A DNA stretch of 64,000 nt, taken from positions 2,232,001-2,296,000 of the forward strand of contig NZ_CP025394.1 of the NCBI RefSeq assembly GCF_002943525.1. Reading direction: 5' to 3'. Under the pieces are notes generated by a model. That model ran no database searches. It was not told the origin of the DNA and saw nothing but the letters and a program-made list of their open reading frames with translations. Each line of letters opens with the position of its first letter. Position 1 is the stretch's first letter. This document shows, in pieces, positions 28,394 through 37,529 of this stretch. Source of the stretch: Kitasatospora sp. MMS16-BH015. Lineage in GTDB: Bacteria > Actinomycetota > Actinomycetes > Streptomycetales > Streptomycetaceae. A program made the position numbers and the translations under genes.

Positions 28394-29335
28394 CTAGATC
28401 CTGGCGAGATCTGCCGCGCCGACGATGCCGGCGGCGGACCCCATCGAGGCCAGGACCACCTCGGCGCGGGGGCGGTGGACGCCGCCGGTGAGGTAGTTCT
28501 CGAAGGACTTGGCGACCGGGTCGAGCAGGAGGGAGCCCGAGTCGGAGACGCCGCCGCCGAGGACGAAGACGCCCGGGTCGAAGAGGGCGGCCAGGTCGGC
28601 CATGCCGCGGCCGAGCCAGTCGGCGAGTTCGGCGTAGCACTCGAGGGCGAGCGGGTCGCCCTCCTCCGCGGCCTGGGTGATGTGGATGCCGCGGATGGTC
28701 TCGGCCACCCCGTCGTTGAGCTCCAGCATCCGGCGGCCGGCCACCGGGTCGGCGGCGGCCTTCTCCCGGCCGTAGCGCCGCAGGGCGCGGCCGGAGCCGT
28801 ACTGCTCCCAGCAGCCCTTGCCGCCGCAGCCGCAGAGCAGCCCGTCCGGCACCATGTTGAGGTGCCCGATCTCGCCGGCCACGCCGAACCGGCCGCGGTG
28901 CAGGCGGCCGTCCAGGACCAGCCCGCCGCCGATGCCGGTGCCCACCGTGATGAGCACCATGTCGGAGTGGTCGGCGGCAGCCCCGAAGCGGAACTCGGCC
29001 CAGGCGGCGCAGTTGGCGTCGTTCTCCACCACCGTGTCGACGCCGGTGAGCTCCTCGATCCGCTGCTTGAGCGGCTCGGCCTCCCAGGCGATGTTCGGCG
29101 CGAAGATGACGGTCGACCGGCTGGAGTCGACGAAGCCGGGGGCGCCCACGCCGACGGCGTTCACCGCCGGGTACTGCTCCCGGAGCTCGCGCACGGCCTG
29201 CGCGATGGCATCAACCGCCCACTGCGGGTCGGCCGGGGTGGGGACCCGAGTCCGCGCCAGGATCTCGCCGTTCTCGTCGACCACGCCGGCCGCGATCTTG
29301 GTGCCGCCGACATCGACGCCGATGGTCAGAGCCAT
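28394..29335 (-). CDS. glkA: ROK-family glucokinase
   Basis: 313 aa. N-terminal phosphate motif GVDVGGTK, catalytic Asp in VENDANCAAWAE, ROK zinc motif CGCGGKGCWEQY with GEIGHLNMV upstream, and ATP-binding VGTGIGGG. It phosphorylates glucose with ATP. In S. coelicolor GlkA also mediates glucose repression; the same role here is inferred. ATG start. A small DUF5304-like gene lies 196 bp upstream on the same strand. Confidence 0.95.
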   Translation of the reverse strand: MALTIGVDVGGTKIAAGVVDENGEILARTRVPTPADPQWAVDAIAQAVRELREQYPAVNAVGVGAPGFVDSSRSTVIFAPNIAWEAEPLKQRIEELTGVDTVVENDANCAAWAEFRFGAAADHSDMVLITVGTGIGGGLVLDGRLHRGRFGVAGEIGHLNMVPDGLLCGCGGKGCWEQYGSGRALRRYGREKAAADPVAGRRMLELNDGVAETIRGIHITQAAEEGDPLALECYAELADWLGRGMADLAALFDPGVFVLGGGVSDSGSLLLDPVAKSFENYLTGGVHRPRAEVVLASMGSAAGIVGAADLARI

Positions 29336-29531
29336 GTCTCCCTCAGCTTTTCACTCGTTCCCGCTGAGCGGAACGGTACCCGCTGAAGCGTGCTCCCGTA
29401 CACACCAATGCGTACAGGATCCGAAAACAATCCGACGACTTTCCGAAGTCGTGGCTTCAAGTGTCGTACGATCCGCCCCGCAGGGTGACCACGAACGGCC
29501 AGGCCGGTGCCAGAACCGGAATCAGTCTTAA

Positions 29532-29780
29532 CTACTTGTCCGACGGCTCGTCAAGGTCGATCGGCTCCCCGTCGGCCTTCCCGGGCGCGGCCCAGCGGCG
29601 CTCCTGGCCGGCCACCGCGGCCCGGTACGCGGCCAGCAGCTCGTGGCCGGCGGCGGCCAGGTGGCCGAAGACCTCGGGGTGCTGCTCGCGCAGCCGCTCC
29701 CCGGCCTGCTGCGCCTTGTCCCCCACCGCCGTCGCGAACCGGCGGACCTCCTCCACCAGCTCGTTCGGCTGCTCGGCCAC
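29532..29780 (-). CDS. Small DUF5304-like protein upstream of glkA
   Basis: 82 aa from GTG 29780, chosen because GGAGAGGA lies 8 bases upstream; an in-frame GTG at 29798 has no such site. Helical and charged: EQPNELVEEVRRFATAVGDKAQQAGERLREQHPEVFGHL. It sits where S. coelicolor has SCO2127, a gene reported to influence glucose repression, but equivalence is an inference from position only. Confidence 0.72.
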   Translation of the reverse strand: MAEQPNELVEEVRRFATAVGDKAQQAGERLREQHPEVFGHLAAAGHELLAAYRAAVAGQERRWAAPGKADGEPIDLDEPSDK

Positions 29781-29825
29781 GGTCCTGTTCCTCTCCACTG
29801 AAGTCGTACGGGGGTCGATGGGGGC

Positions 29826-30989
29826 TCAGCGCGGCCAGAGCGCCGGATCCGGCGCGAACCGCAGAGCGAGCACCCCGTCCGTGAGCCCCGCGCCGCTCAC
29901 CGTGCAGCGCCGCAGCGCCGAGGGCAGCGGCAGCACCCGACGGTACGCGCCGAGGCCGAGCACCAGCTCGTCCCCGCGCCGGACCAGTTCCAGATCGGCG
30001 CGCTCCGCGCCGGGCAGCGGGATCCGCCAGACCAGCAGCCCGTCCTCGGCCCGCCGGTCCTCGACCTCCCAGGGGGCGGCCACCGGCACGGCCGGGCCGG
30101 CGCCGTCCCCGTACAGCTGGGCGGCGACCGTCTCCAGGGTGCCCTCGGGCCGGCGCGAGACCAGCACCGGCACCCCGGTCTCCTCGGCCAGGGTGGCGAG
30201 CCGGGCCCGCTGGCGGGCGGCCTGGCCGGCCAGCCACTCGTCGCTGGAGGCGGCCGCGGCCACCGGCAGCGCGCGGTGGGCGACCACGGCGTCCAGCCGG
30301 TGCCCGTGCAGGGCGAGGCCGGAGCGGATCCGGCGCAGCTCGGCCGGGTCGAAGGAGTCCGCGTCCACGGCCAGCCGCACCGAGGTGCCCGGCGCCTCGA
30401 TCACGGCGCGAGCGGCGGCCAGCGCCTCCGCCGCCCAGGACCGGGCCTCGAAGAGCCACTCGGCGGGCATCGGCACCCCGGCCACGGCGGCCAGCAGCGG
30501 CCGCAGCGCGCGGGCGGCCTGCCGCTGCTCGGGCAGTAGCCGGGCCAGGTAGCGGTCGAGCTGTTCGGGCAGCGCGAGCGCGGCCAGCAGCTCGGCGGGG
30601 GCGGGCGCGGCGACCACCAGCACCTCGGCCTCGGCGCCGCGCAGCGCGCGCAGCAGCGCGAGCTGGCGGGTGCCGGGCAGGGGGGTGAGCTCCTCCGCGT
30701 CCAGCGGCGCCGCCCCGAGCAGGTCCAGCGCGGGCTTGAGCCGGGGGCCCAGCTCGTCCAGCGCCCCCCGGAAGGCGGCCTGCTCGTCGAGCCGGGCCAC
30801 GCTCAGCGGCCCCTCGTACGCCACCGGCTCGGCGCCGAGCCGGGTGTCGAGCAGCGCGTCGAGCCGCCGGTGCGGGTCGTCGGCGGCGAACAGCAGCGTC
30901 CGGTGGCCCCGGCGGGCGGCGTGCAGGGCCGTGGCGGCGGCGACGAGGGCGGAGCCCTCGCCGGTCACCAGGATCGTTCTGGCGGCCAC
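29826..30989 (-). CDS. ArsA/Get3-like protein with degenerate P-loop
   Basis: 387 aa. The overall order is that of actinobacterial ArsA-family ATPases: an N-terminal strand-loop-helix, a central domain with LDAVVAHRALPV-like blocks, and a C-terminal HSP20-like domain (WRIPLPGAERADLELVRRGDELVLGLGAYRRVLPLP). The usual GKGGVGKTT is replaced by GEGSALVAA (residues 9-17), so both lysines of the deviant Walker A are gone. ATPase activity is therefore doubtful. The GTG start shares one base with the SRPBCC stop (TAGTG). Expected ion-pump or tail-anchored-protein roles should not be assumed. Confidence 0.8.
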   Translation of the reverse strand: MAARTILVTGEGSALVAAATALHAARRGHRTLLFAADDPHRRLDALLDTRLGAEPVAYEGPLSVARLDEQAAFRGALDELGPRLKPALDLLGAAPLDAEELTPLPGTRQLALLRALRGAEAEVLVVAAPAPAELLAALALPEQLDRYLARLLPEQRQAARALRPLLAAVAGVPMPAEWLFEARSWAAEALAAARAVIEAPGTSVRLAVDADSFDPAELRRIRSGLALHGHRLDAVVAHRALPVAAAASSDEWLAGQAARQRARLATLAEETGVPVLVSRRPEGTLETVAAQLYGDGAGPAVPVAAPWEVEDRRAEDGLLVWRIPLPGAERADLELVRRGDELVLGLGAYRRVLPLPSALRRCTVSGAGLTDGVLALRFAPDPALWPR

Positions 30990-31420
30990 TAGCCTTCTAC
31001 GCGCTTCTTCAGGCCGGCCAGGGCCCGGTCGATGATGACCTTCTCGGCCTTGCGCTTGATCATGCCCAGCATCGGGATCTTGACGTCCACGGCCAGCTGG
31101 TAGGTGACCTCGGTGCCGCCGGCGGCCGGGGCGAGGGCGTAGGAGCCGTCCAGCGAGCGGAGCATCTGGCTCTTGACCAGCGTCCAGCTGACCTCGCGGT
31201 CGCCGTCCCAGGTGTAGGCGAGGGTGTGGTCGTCGCGGATGGCCCCGGCGTCGAGCAGCAGGCGCACCTGGGCGGCCCGACCGTTCTCGGCCGTCTCGAG
31301 CACCTCGATCTCCTTGACCTCGCCCGTCCACTCCGGGTAGGCCGCGAAATCGGCGATCACGGCCATCACCTCGGCCGGGGTCGCCGCGATGGTGATGCTC
31401 GACCTGGTGTGTTCCGCCAT
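30989..31420 (-). CDS. SRPBCC-family protein
   Basis: 143 aa. START/polyketide-cyclase-like helix-grip fold: SSITIAATPAEVMAVIADFAAYPEWTGEVKEIEV, a hydrophobic cavity pattern and a long C-terminal helix (MIKRKAEKVIIDRALAGLKKRV). Proteins of this group bind small hydrophobic ligands. It is coupled to the ArsA-like gene, a pairing that suggests joint function, perhaps with the acyl-CoA synthetase that lies divergently. Confidence 0.85.
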   Translation of the reverse strand: MAEHTRSSITIAATPAEVMAVIADFAAYPEWTGEVKEIEVLETAENGRAAQVRLLLDAGAIRDDHTLAYTWDGDREVSWTLVKSQMLRSLDGSYALAPAAGGTEVTYQLAVDVKIPMLGMIKRKAEKVIIDRALAGLKKRVEG

Positions 31421-31649
31421 GGAACGGCCCTCCGCGTCTCGTCAGGTGTGCGCCCAGGGCAGGTTATCGCGCCGGGCGGGACCCGTTCGCCCTTGGGGCA
31501 CCGGTGTGCGCACGGGTGCGGGGGCCGCCCCCCGGGGTGCTACCGGCGGGTCACGTCGGCACTGTCATAAGGTGCTGGAGAGGGCCATCGGGGCTCCGAC
31601 CTGCGGTGTGACTCTTCGAACACCGGGCCGACTTCCCTGGTCATTCGAC

Positions 31650-31663
31650 TTACCGGGCAGTAA
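31650..31663. promoter_or_regulatory. Operator-like dyad before the acyl-CoA synthetase gene
   Basis: TTACCGGGCAGTAA has symmetric TTAC/GTAA ends around a 6-bp centre. It lies 40 bp before the TTG start, in the 282-bp divergent gap between the SRPBCC gene and the synthetase gene. A fatty-acid-responsive TetR-type regulator is a possible binder (inference). Confidence 0.35.
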
Positions 31664-31702
31664 CGTCCTGCCGTCCCGCAGCGTCGCAGACGAGGAGCAG
31701 TC

Positions 31703-33496
31703 TTGCTCGACTTCAGCCTTCCGGCCCGCTACCAGGTACCGAGCGGCGGTAACCTCTCCGACCTCGTCCACCAGAACGCTGAGCGGCACCCGGACGTCGC
31801 GGTGCTCAGCCGGAAGACGGCGAACGGCTGGGCCGACCTGACGGCTGTGCAGTTCCTCGCCGAGGTGCACAGTGCCGCCAAGGGCCTGATCGCGGCCGGG
31901 ATCAACCCGGGCGACCGGGTCGGCGTGATGTCGCGCACCCGCTACGAGTGGACGCTCCTCGACTTCGCGATCTGGTGCGCGGGCGCGATCACCGTGCCGG
32001 TGTACGAGACCTCCTCCGCCGAGCAGGTGCAGTGGATCCTCGGCGACTCCGGCGCCGTGGCCGTGATCACCGAGACCGACTCCCACACCGCCGTGGTCGA
32101 GCAGGTCCGCCCCGGGCTGCCCGAGCTCACCCACACCTGGCAGATCGAGCGCGGTGCGCTGGCCGCGCTGGCCGCGGCCGGCGAGAAGGTGGCCGACGCC
32201 ACCGTCACCGAGCGCCGCTCCACCGCGACGGCCGACTCCATCGCCACCATCGTCTACACCTCGGGCACCACCGGCCGCCCGAAGGGCTGTCAGCTGACCC
32301 ACGGCAACTTCCTCGCCGAGCTGGGCAACGTGGTCGCCCGGCTCGACCCGCTCTTCGTCACCGGCGAGAGCTCCGTCCTGCTCTTCCTGCCGCTGGCCCA
32401 CGTGCTCGGCCGGATCGCCGAGATCGCCGCCGCGATCGCCCCGATCAAGCTCGGCCACGTCTCCGACATCAAGGACGTCACCGCCGAGCTGGCCGCCTTC
32501 CGGCCCACCCTCATCCTCGGCGTGCCCCGCGTCTTCGAGAAGGTCTTCAACACCGCCCGCGCCAAGGCCCAGGCCGACGGCAAGGGCAAGATCTTCGACA
32601 AGGCCGCCGACACCGCGATCGCCTACAGCCGCGCGCTGGACAACGGCGGCGCCCCGCTGGGCCTCAAGCTCAAGCACCTGGTCTTCGACAAGCTGGTCTA
32701 CAGCAAGCTCCGCGCGGCGCTGGGCGGCCGGGCCACCCACGCGATCTCCGGCGGCGCGCCGCTCGGCGAGCGCCTGGGCCACTTCTACCGGGGCATCGGC
32801 TTCACCGTCCTGGAGGGCTACGGCCTCACCGAGACCTGCGCCGCCACCGCCTTCAACCCGCACGACAAGCCGAAGATCGGCACCGTCGGCCAGCCGCTGC
32901 CCGGCTCCGCCGTCCGGATCGCCGAGGACGGTGAGGTCCTCCTCAAGGGCCCCCAGGTCTTCACCGGCTACTGGAACAACCCCACCGCCACCGCCGAGGC
33001 CCTGCGCGACGGATGGTTCGCCACCGGCGACCTGGGCACCCTCGACTCCGAGGGCTACCTGGTGATCACCGGCCGCAAGAAGGAGATCATCGTCACCGCC
33101 GGCGGCAAGAACGTCGCCCCGGCCGTGATCGAGGACCGCATCCGGGCCCACCCCCTGGTCGGCGAGGTCATGGTCGTCGGCGACCGCAAGCCCTTCATCG
33201 CCTGCCTGGTCACCGTCGACGACGAGTTCTTCCCCAAGTGGAAGGAGCTCAACAACAAGCCCGTCACCGCCACCGTCGCCGAACTCGCCGCCGACCCCGA
33301 CCTGCTGGCCGCCATCCAGTCCGCGGTCGACGACGGCAACGCCGCCGTCTCCCACGCCGAGGCCGTCAAGAAGTTCCGCATCCTCGACACCGTCCTCTCC
33401 GAGGCGAGCGGTCACCTGACCCCTTCGCTGAAGCTCAAGCGCAACCTGGTCCTCAAGGACTTCGCGGCCGACGTAGAGGCTCTCTACACCAAGTAG
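31703..33496 (+). CDS. Long-chain fatty-acid-CoA ligase
   Basis: 597 aa. Adenylate-forming family: YTSGTTGRPKGCQ, EGYGLTETCAATAFN, TGDLGTLDSEGYLVITGRKKEII and C-terminal catalytic Lys region. It activates fatty acids to acyl-CoA. The start is TTG 31703 (MLDFSLPARY), supported by GAGGAG 6 bases upstream. The stop is followed after 11 bp by hairpin repeat copy 4. Confidence 0.93.
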   Translation: MLDFSLPARYQVPSGGNLSDLVHQNAERHPDVAVLSRKTANGWADLTAVQFLAEVHSAAKGLIAAGINPGDRVGVMSRTRYEWTLLDFAIWCAGAITVPVYETSSAEQVQWILGDSGAVAVITETDSHTAVVEQVRPGLPELTHTWQIERGALAALAAAGEKVADATVTERRSTATADSIATIVYTSGTTGRPKGCQLTHGNFLAELGNVVARLDPLFVTGESSVLLFLPLAHVLGRIAEIAAAIAPIKLGHVSDIKDVTAELAAFRPTLILGVPRVFEKVFNTARAKAQADGKGKIFDKAADTAIAYSRALDNGGAPLGLKLKHLVFDKLVYSKLRAALGGRATHAISGGAPLGERLGHFYRGIGFTVLEGYGLTETCAATAFNPHDKPKIGTVGQPLPGSAVRIAEDGEVLLKGPQVFTGYWNNPTATAEALRDGWFATGDLGTLDSEGYLVITGRKKEIIVTAGGKNVAPAVIEDRIRAHPLVGEVMVVGDRKPFIACLVTVDDEFFPKWKELNNKPVTATVAELAADPDLLAAIQSAVDDGNAAVSHAEAVKKFRILDTVLSEASGHLTPSLKLKRNLVLKDFAADVEALYTK

Positions 33497-33507
33497 TCCC
33501 ACCCTCC

Positions 33508-33598
33508 AGGGGCGCGGGGAACTGCTCGGGCATCCCTCGGGGCGTGAATCCCACCGTCGTACCGGGACTCACGCCCCCTCGCAGTTCCCCGCGCCCCT
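33508..33598. repeat. Hairpin repeat copy 4 (91 bp)
   Basis: Arms AGGGGCGCGGGGAACTGCTCG and complement, with an internal GGGGCGTGA...TCACGCCCC pair. It lies between the convergent acyl-CoA synthetase and glycosyltransferase genes, 12 bp from each stop codon. Confidence 0.87.
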
Positions 33599-33610
33599 GA
33601 TTAGTGCAAA

Positions 33611-34747
33611 CTAACTGCCGAGTAGGGAAGTGAGCCTTCCCGCCAGCAGGTCCCAGCGCCACTCCCGTTCGACCCACTGGCGGCCGGCCTCGCCCATGCG
33701 GCGGCGGAGGGCTTCGTCGCGGAGCAGACGGACGATGCGCTCGGCGAGCACCACGGTGCCCTTGCCGGGGACGACGAAGCCGGTTTCGGCCTCCAGGACG
33801 GCGTCGGGGGCGCCGCCGGAGTCGCCGGCGACGACGGGGAGGCCGGTGGCGGAGGCCTCGAGGTAGACGATGCCGAGGCCCTCGACGTCGAGGCCGCCGC
33901 GGCGGGTACGGCAGGGCATGGCGAAGACGTCGCCGGCGCCGTAGTGGGCGGGGAGCTCCTCCCAGGGGACGGCGCCGGTGAAGCGGACGGAGGCGGTGAC
34001 GCCCTGGGCGGCGGCGAGCTTCTCCAGGTCGGCGCGGTAGGGGCCGCCGCCGACGATCAGCAGGACGGCGTCCGGGACCTCCCGGAGGATCTGCGGGAGG
34101 GCGAGGATCAGGGTGTCCTGGCCCTTGCGCGGCACCAGCCGCGACACGCAGACCACCACCGGCCGGTCGGCCAGCCCCAGCCGGGCCCGGACCTCGGCGC
34201 CGCCGGAGTCGGGGCGGAAGGTCTGCTCGTCCACGCCCGGCGGGAGCTGGACCATCCGGCCGGCGGCCTCCGGGCCGACGGCCGAGGCGATCCGGGAGCG
34301 GGTGTACTCGCCGAGGTAGGTGAGCACGTCGGTGCCGGCCCCGATCCGGTGCAGCAGCTGCCGCGAGCCGGGCAACTGCGCCCAGGCGGCCTCGTGACCG
34401 TGCGTCATGCCGAGCAGCCGCTCGGCGCCGGCCCGCCGCAGCGCGGGGGCCATCAGCCCGAGCGGGGCCGCGGCGCCGAACCAGACCGAGTCGCAGCCCT
34501 CGGCGCGCAGGATCTCGGCGGCCCGCTTGGTCACCCGCGGGGTCGGCACCATCATCCTGGTCCGGTCCCGGATCACCGGGAACGGCTGCTCGGCGTCGAA
34601 CTTCGCGACCTCGCGGCCGTCCCGCCAGGTCGAGGCGTAGACCACCACGCTGCCGGCCGGCTGCCGCACCGCCATGTTGTGGACGAACGCCTGGATCCCG
34701 CCCGGCCGGGGCGGGAAGTCGTTCGTGACGACGAGGGTCTTCTGCAT
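33611..34747 (-). CDS. GT4 glycosyltransferase, PimB-like
   Basis: 378 aa, GT-B fold. MQKTLVVTNDFPPRPGGIQ is the acceptor-site opening typical of actinobacterial PimB/MgtA mannosyltransferases. The donor-site block EGLGIVYLEASATGLPVVAGDSGG carries the EX7E-type motif. It probably adds mannose from GDP-mannose to a phosphatidylinositol-type lipid (inferred). Start at ATG 34747 (MQKTLVV); readings further upstream lack family similarity. It is divergent from a GT87 membrane glycosyltransferase, which fits a common lipoglycan role. Confidence 0.88.
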   Translation of the reverse strand: MQKTLVVTNDFPPRPGGIQAFVHNMAVRQPAGSVVVYASTWRDGREVAKFDAEQPFPVIRDRTRMMVPTPRVTKRAAEILRAEGCDSVWFGAAAPLGLMAPALRRAGAERLLGMTHGHEAAWAQLPGSRQLLHRIGAGTDVLTYLGEYTRSRIASAVGPEAAGRMVQLPPGVDEQTFRPDSGGAEVRARLGLADRPVVVCVSRLVPRKGQDTLILALPQILREVPDAVLLIVGGGPYRADLEKLAAAQGVTASVRFTGAVPWEELPAHYGAGDVFAMPCRTRRGGLDVEGLGIVYLEASATGLPVVAGDSGGAPDAVLEAETGFVVPGKGTVVLAERIVRLLRDEALRRRMGEAGRQWVEREWRWDLLAGRLTSLLGS

Positions 34748-34880
34748 GGCTGCCACGGCTCGCTCGGTAGGGGGGTGCTCGGTGTACCCGGCGCTGATCC
34801 GTACCATAGGTCAACACCACCGTTCGCCGGGAACCCCGCAAGGTCCGCGTGGTGGGCCGAGACGAGCGAGGGAGCAGAGG

Positions 34881-36221
34881 GTGGCGTTGGTCCACGCCGG
34901 TCCGACCGGCAGCGGCAGCACCGCGCTGTCCCCGGCCCCCTCCGCGGCGGGCGGGGCCCTGTGGGCGCTGGGCGCCGGCTGGGTGGTCACCCGGGTGCTG
35001 ATCGTGCTGATGGTGCTGGGCGTCCTCAAGATCTCCGGCACCGACGTCACGGCCGACGTGTCGGTGATCTACCACGGCTGGTACGAGGTGCTCCAGACCG
35101 GCACCTTCCCGCTGGACGACGTGACCTGGCAGTACCCGCCCGGCGCCGCGCTGGTGATCCTGCTGCCGGGGCTGCTGCCCTGGTCGTACCTGATCTCCTT
35201 CTACGTGATCTGCGGCGTGTTCGACGCGCTGACCATGGGCCTGCTGATGCGGGCCGGCTCGCGCCGGGGCCGCAGCTTCTCCGGGGCCTGGGTCTGGGTG
35301 GCCGGGGTGCCGCTGCTCGGGCCGACGGTCTACTGCCGGTACGACCTGCTGGTCACCGCCCTCGCGGTGGCCGGGCTGCTGGCCGTGCTGCGGCGGCCCG
35401 CGCTCGGCGGGGTGCTGCTCGGCTTCGGCGGGCTGGTGAAGGTCTGGCCGGTGCTGGCGCTGGCCGGTACGCCGAAGGGGCGGCGGACCCGCCGCTCCTG
35501 GACGGCCGCCGTGGCCACGCTGAGCGCGGTCGGCTTCCTGCTCGCGGCGGGCATGAACGGCGCCTTCGAGTTCCTCAAGTTCCAGCGCGACCGGGGCATC
35601 GAGGTGGAGTCGGTGGCCGCGCTGCCGCTGCACTTCGCCCGCCTGTTCGGCGGCTGGCACGGCCAGGTCTCGATGAACTACGGCTCGCTGGAGCTGCTCG
35701 GCCCCTGGGTGCCGGTGCTCTCCAAGCTCTCGGTGGCGGCCACCGCGCTGGGCTTCGGCTGGCTGCTGGTCTGGCGGCTGCGGGCCAAGCGCTGGCAGGC
35801 CTCCACCCCGTACGACGCCGCGCTGGCCGCGCTGCTGGTCTTCACGGTGACCAGCAGGGTGATCAGCCCGCAGTACCTGGTCTGGCTGGTCGGCGTGGCC
35901 GCCGTCTGCCTGACGGTGCGGGGCACCAGCCAGCGCCCGGTGGCGGTGATCATCCTGATCGCCACCCTGGTCACCACCCTGGAGTTCCCGGTGCTGTTCG
36001 GCCAGGTGCACAACAGCCAGCCCTGGGGCGTGGCCGTGCTGACGGTCCGCAACCTGCTGCTGCTGGCCGCGACCCTCCTCTCCTGCCGCCGCCTCTGGCG
36101 CTCCACCCGCAACCCGGAGCCGCCGCGCACCGTGGTGCTCCCGGCCCTGCCGCCGGCCCCCGCCTACACCGTCCGCCCGGGCATCGCCTACGAGCAGCAC
36201 CTGCTGGACGGCATCAAGTAG
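34881..36221 (+). CDS. GT87-like membrane mannosyltransferase
   Basis: 446 aa with about ten transmembrane segments. DUF2029/GT87-type features are an early Asp-containing loop after the first helix and VTWQYPPGAAL, with SMNYGSLELL further on. Such enzymes use polyprenyl-phosphate mannose on the outer face of the membrane. GTG start after GAGGGAGCAGAGG. Its 3' end overlaps the convergent metalloprotease-like gene by 8 bp. Confidence 0.87.
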   Translation: MALVHAGPTGSGSTALSPAPSAAGGALWALGAGWVVTRVLIVLMVLGVLKISGTDVTADVSVIYHGWYEVLQTGTFPLDDVTWQYPPGAALVILLPGLLPWSYLISFYVICGVFDALTMGLLMRAGSRRGRSFSGAWVWVAGVPLLGPTVYCRYDLLVTALAVAGLLAVLRRPALGGVLLGFGGLVKVWPVLALAGTPKGRRTRRSWTAAVATLSAVGFLLAAGMNGAFEFLKFQRDRGIEVESVAALPLHFARLFGGWHGQVSMNYGSLELLGPWVPVLSKLSVAATALGFGWLLVWRLRAKRWQASTPYDAALAALLVFTVTSRVISPQYLVWLVGVAAVCLTVRGTSQRPVAVIILIATLVTTLEFPVLFGQVHNSQPWGVAVLTVRNLLLLAATLLSCRRLWRSTRNPEPPRTVVLPALPPAPAYTVRPGIAYEQHLLDGIK

Positions 36222-37503
36222 CGCGCCCGAACATGGTGGTCAGCTCGGCCCGCCAGGCGGCCACGAAGGCGTCCAGGCCGAGCCCCAGGTGGCTCCGGAG
36301 CAGCCCGTCCAGCCACGGGTCCCGCCCGCCGGTCGGCCCGGCCGCGCCGACCGCGCGGTAGAAGGAGGTCAGCGCGGGCTCCCCGTACCGGTCGGCGATC
36401 AGCCGACAGGCGGCCCAGCCCTGTTCGTAGGCCTGCGCTATCCCGGCCCCGCCGGCGGTGAAGTCGGCGTCGGCCGGGAGGGCGGCGGGGAGCTTGCCGG
36501 CCTGCACGTCGTGGGCCAGCTCGGGGGCGATCTGACGGGGCGTGCGGCCGGTCCGCCGGTAGGCGGTGTAGTCGGCGGCGCCCTCGGAGAGCCAGAGCGG
36601 GGTCCAGGCCTTGGTGGCGGCCCGGGTGGCCACGTGGGTGGCCTCGTGGGTGGTGACCACGTGGCGGCCGAGCTCGGTCAGCTCCGCGTACGCCTCGGGG
36701 TTGACCACCACCCGGTCGGCGGCGGCGTGCTCGGGGGCGCCGGTGGCGGCGGTGGTGACGGCGGCTATCCCCTGGTAGTCGGCGGCCCTGACCCCCAGCA
36801 GCTGCGCGAACTGCGCCTCGCTCGACGGTATCTCCAGCAGCAGCCGCCCGGCCCACTCCTGCCCCCACAGCTCGCTGACGGCCGGCACCGCCGCATCCGC
36901 CAGCCCGGCCGCCGGGGCCACCTCCCCCAGCCCCAGCACCAGGCTCCGCGCCCCCTTCGCCACCTTGACGGCCCCCAGGTCCCAGAGCGCCACCGGCCCG
37001 GCCGCCCCCTCCGAGGCCACCCGCCACCCCTGGCCGGCCTCGGCGAACTCCACCGTCCGGGTGAGCACGGCGGGGTAAGCGTCCACCCCGGTGAGGCGGT
37101 AGCGCAGCTCGACGGCGGCCGTGACGCGCAGGCCGGGCGGCGGGACGGCCGAAGGCCCGGGCACCGAGCCGGCCGACGCCTCCCCGGCCGAGGCCTCGAT
37201 CGCCGTGCCGGCCGACGGCTCGCCGTAGCCCGTCAGGCGGTACGTCAGCTCGGCGAGCGGCACCTCGGCCAGTCGCTCCAGCAGGGTGCGGGCCTCGGCG
37301 GCGGCCGCGGGGGTGACGCCGGCGAGCAGCGCGGCCTCGTCCCGGCGGAGCAGGGCGTCGGCCCGGGCGGCCAGCAGGGCCTCCAGCCGGGGCCGCAGCG
37401 AGGGGGTCGGGACCACCCGGGGTGCCGGCGGCCGGGTGGCGGGCGGCGAGAGCAGCGCGAAGCCCCCCGCCGCGAGCAGCAACGCCCCGCGCCGGGACAC
37501 CAC
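36214..37503 (-). CDS. Exported gluzincin metalloprotease-like protein (peptidase MA type)
   Basis: 429 aa. An Arg-containing signal-like N-terminus (SRRGALLLAAGGFALL) precedes a low-complexity and NTF2-like half. The C-terminal half has HEATH (H286, E287, H290) and the third ligand in WLSEGAADY (E307), the HEXXH...E pattern of gluzincins. It is probably exported and acts at the surface. GTG start 26 bp downstream of an NlpC/P60 gene on the same strand. Confidence 0.83.
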   Translation of the reverse strand: MVSRRGALLLAAGGFALLSPPATRPPAPRVVPTPSLRPRLEALLAARADALLRRDEAALLAGVTPAAAAEARTLLERLAEVPLAELTYRLTGYGEPSAGTAIEASAGEASAGSVPGPSAVPPPGLRVTAAVELRYRLTGVDAYPAVLTRTVEFAEAGQGWRVASEGAAGPVALWDLGAVKVAKGARSLVLGLGEVAPAAGLADAAVPAVSELWGQEWAGRLLLEIPSSEAQFAQLLGVRAADYQGIAAVTTAATGAPEHAAADRVVVNPEAYAELTELGRHVVTTHEATHVATRAATKAWTPLWLSEGAADYTAYRRTGRTPRQIAPELAHDVQAGKLPAALPADADFTAGGAGIAQAYEQGWAACRLIADRYGEPALTSFYRAVGAAGPTGGRDPWLDGLLRSHLGLGLDAFVAAWRAELTTMFGRAT

Positions 37504-37529
37504 ACCCGCCCGGTACCCGCCCTCTGCGG

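Noticed and set aside
33453..36200. 915-residue open frame on the minus strand
   Set aside because: It is antisense to the GT87 gene and out of frame with the GT4 gene, and even translates repeat copy 4.
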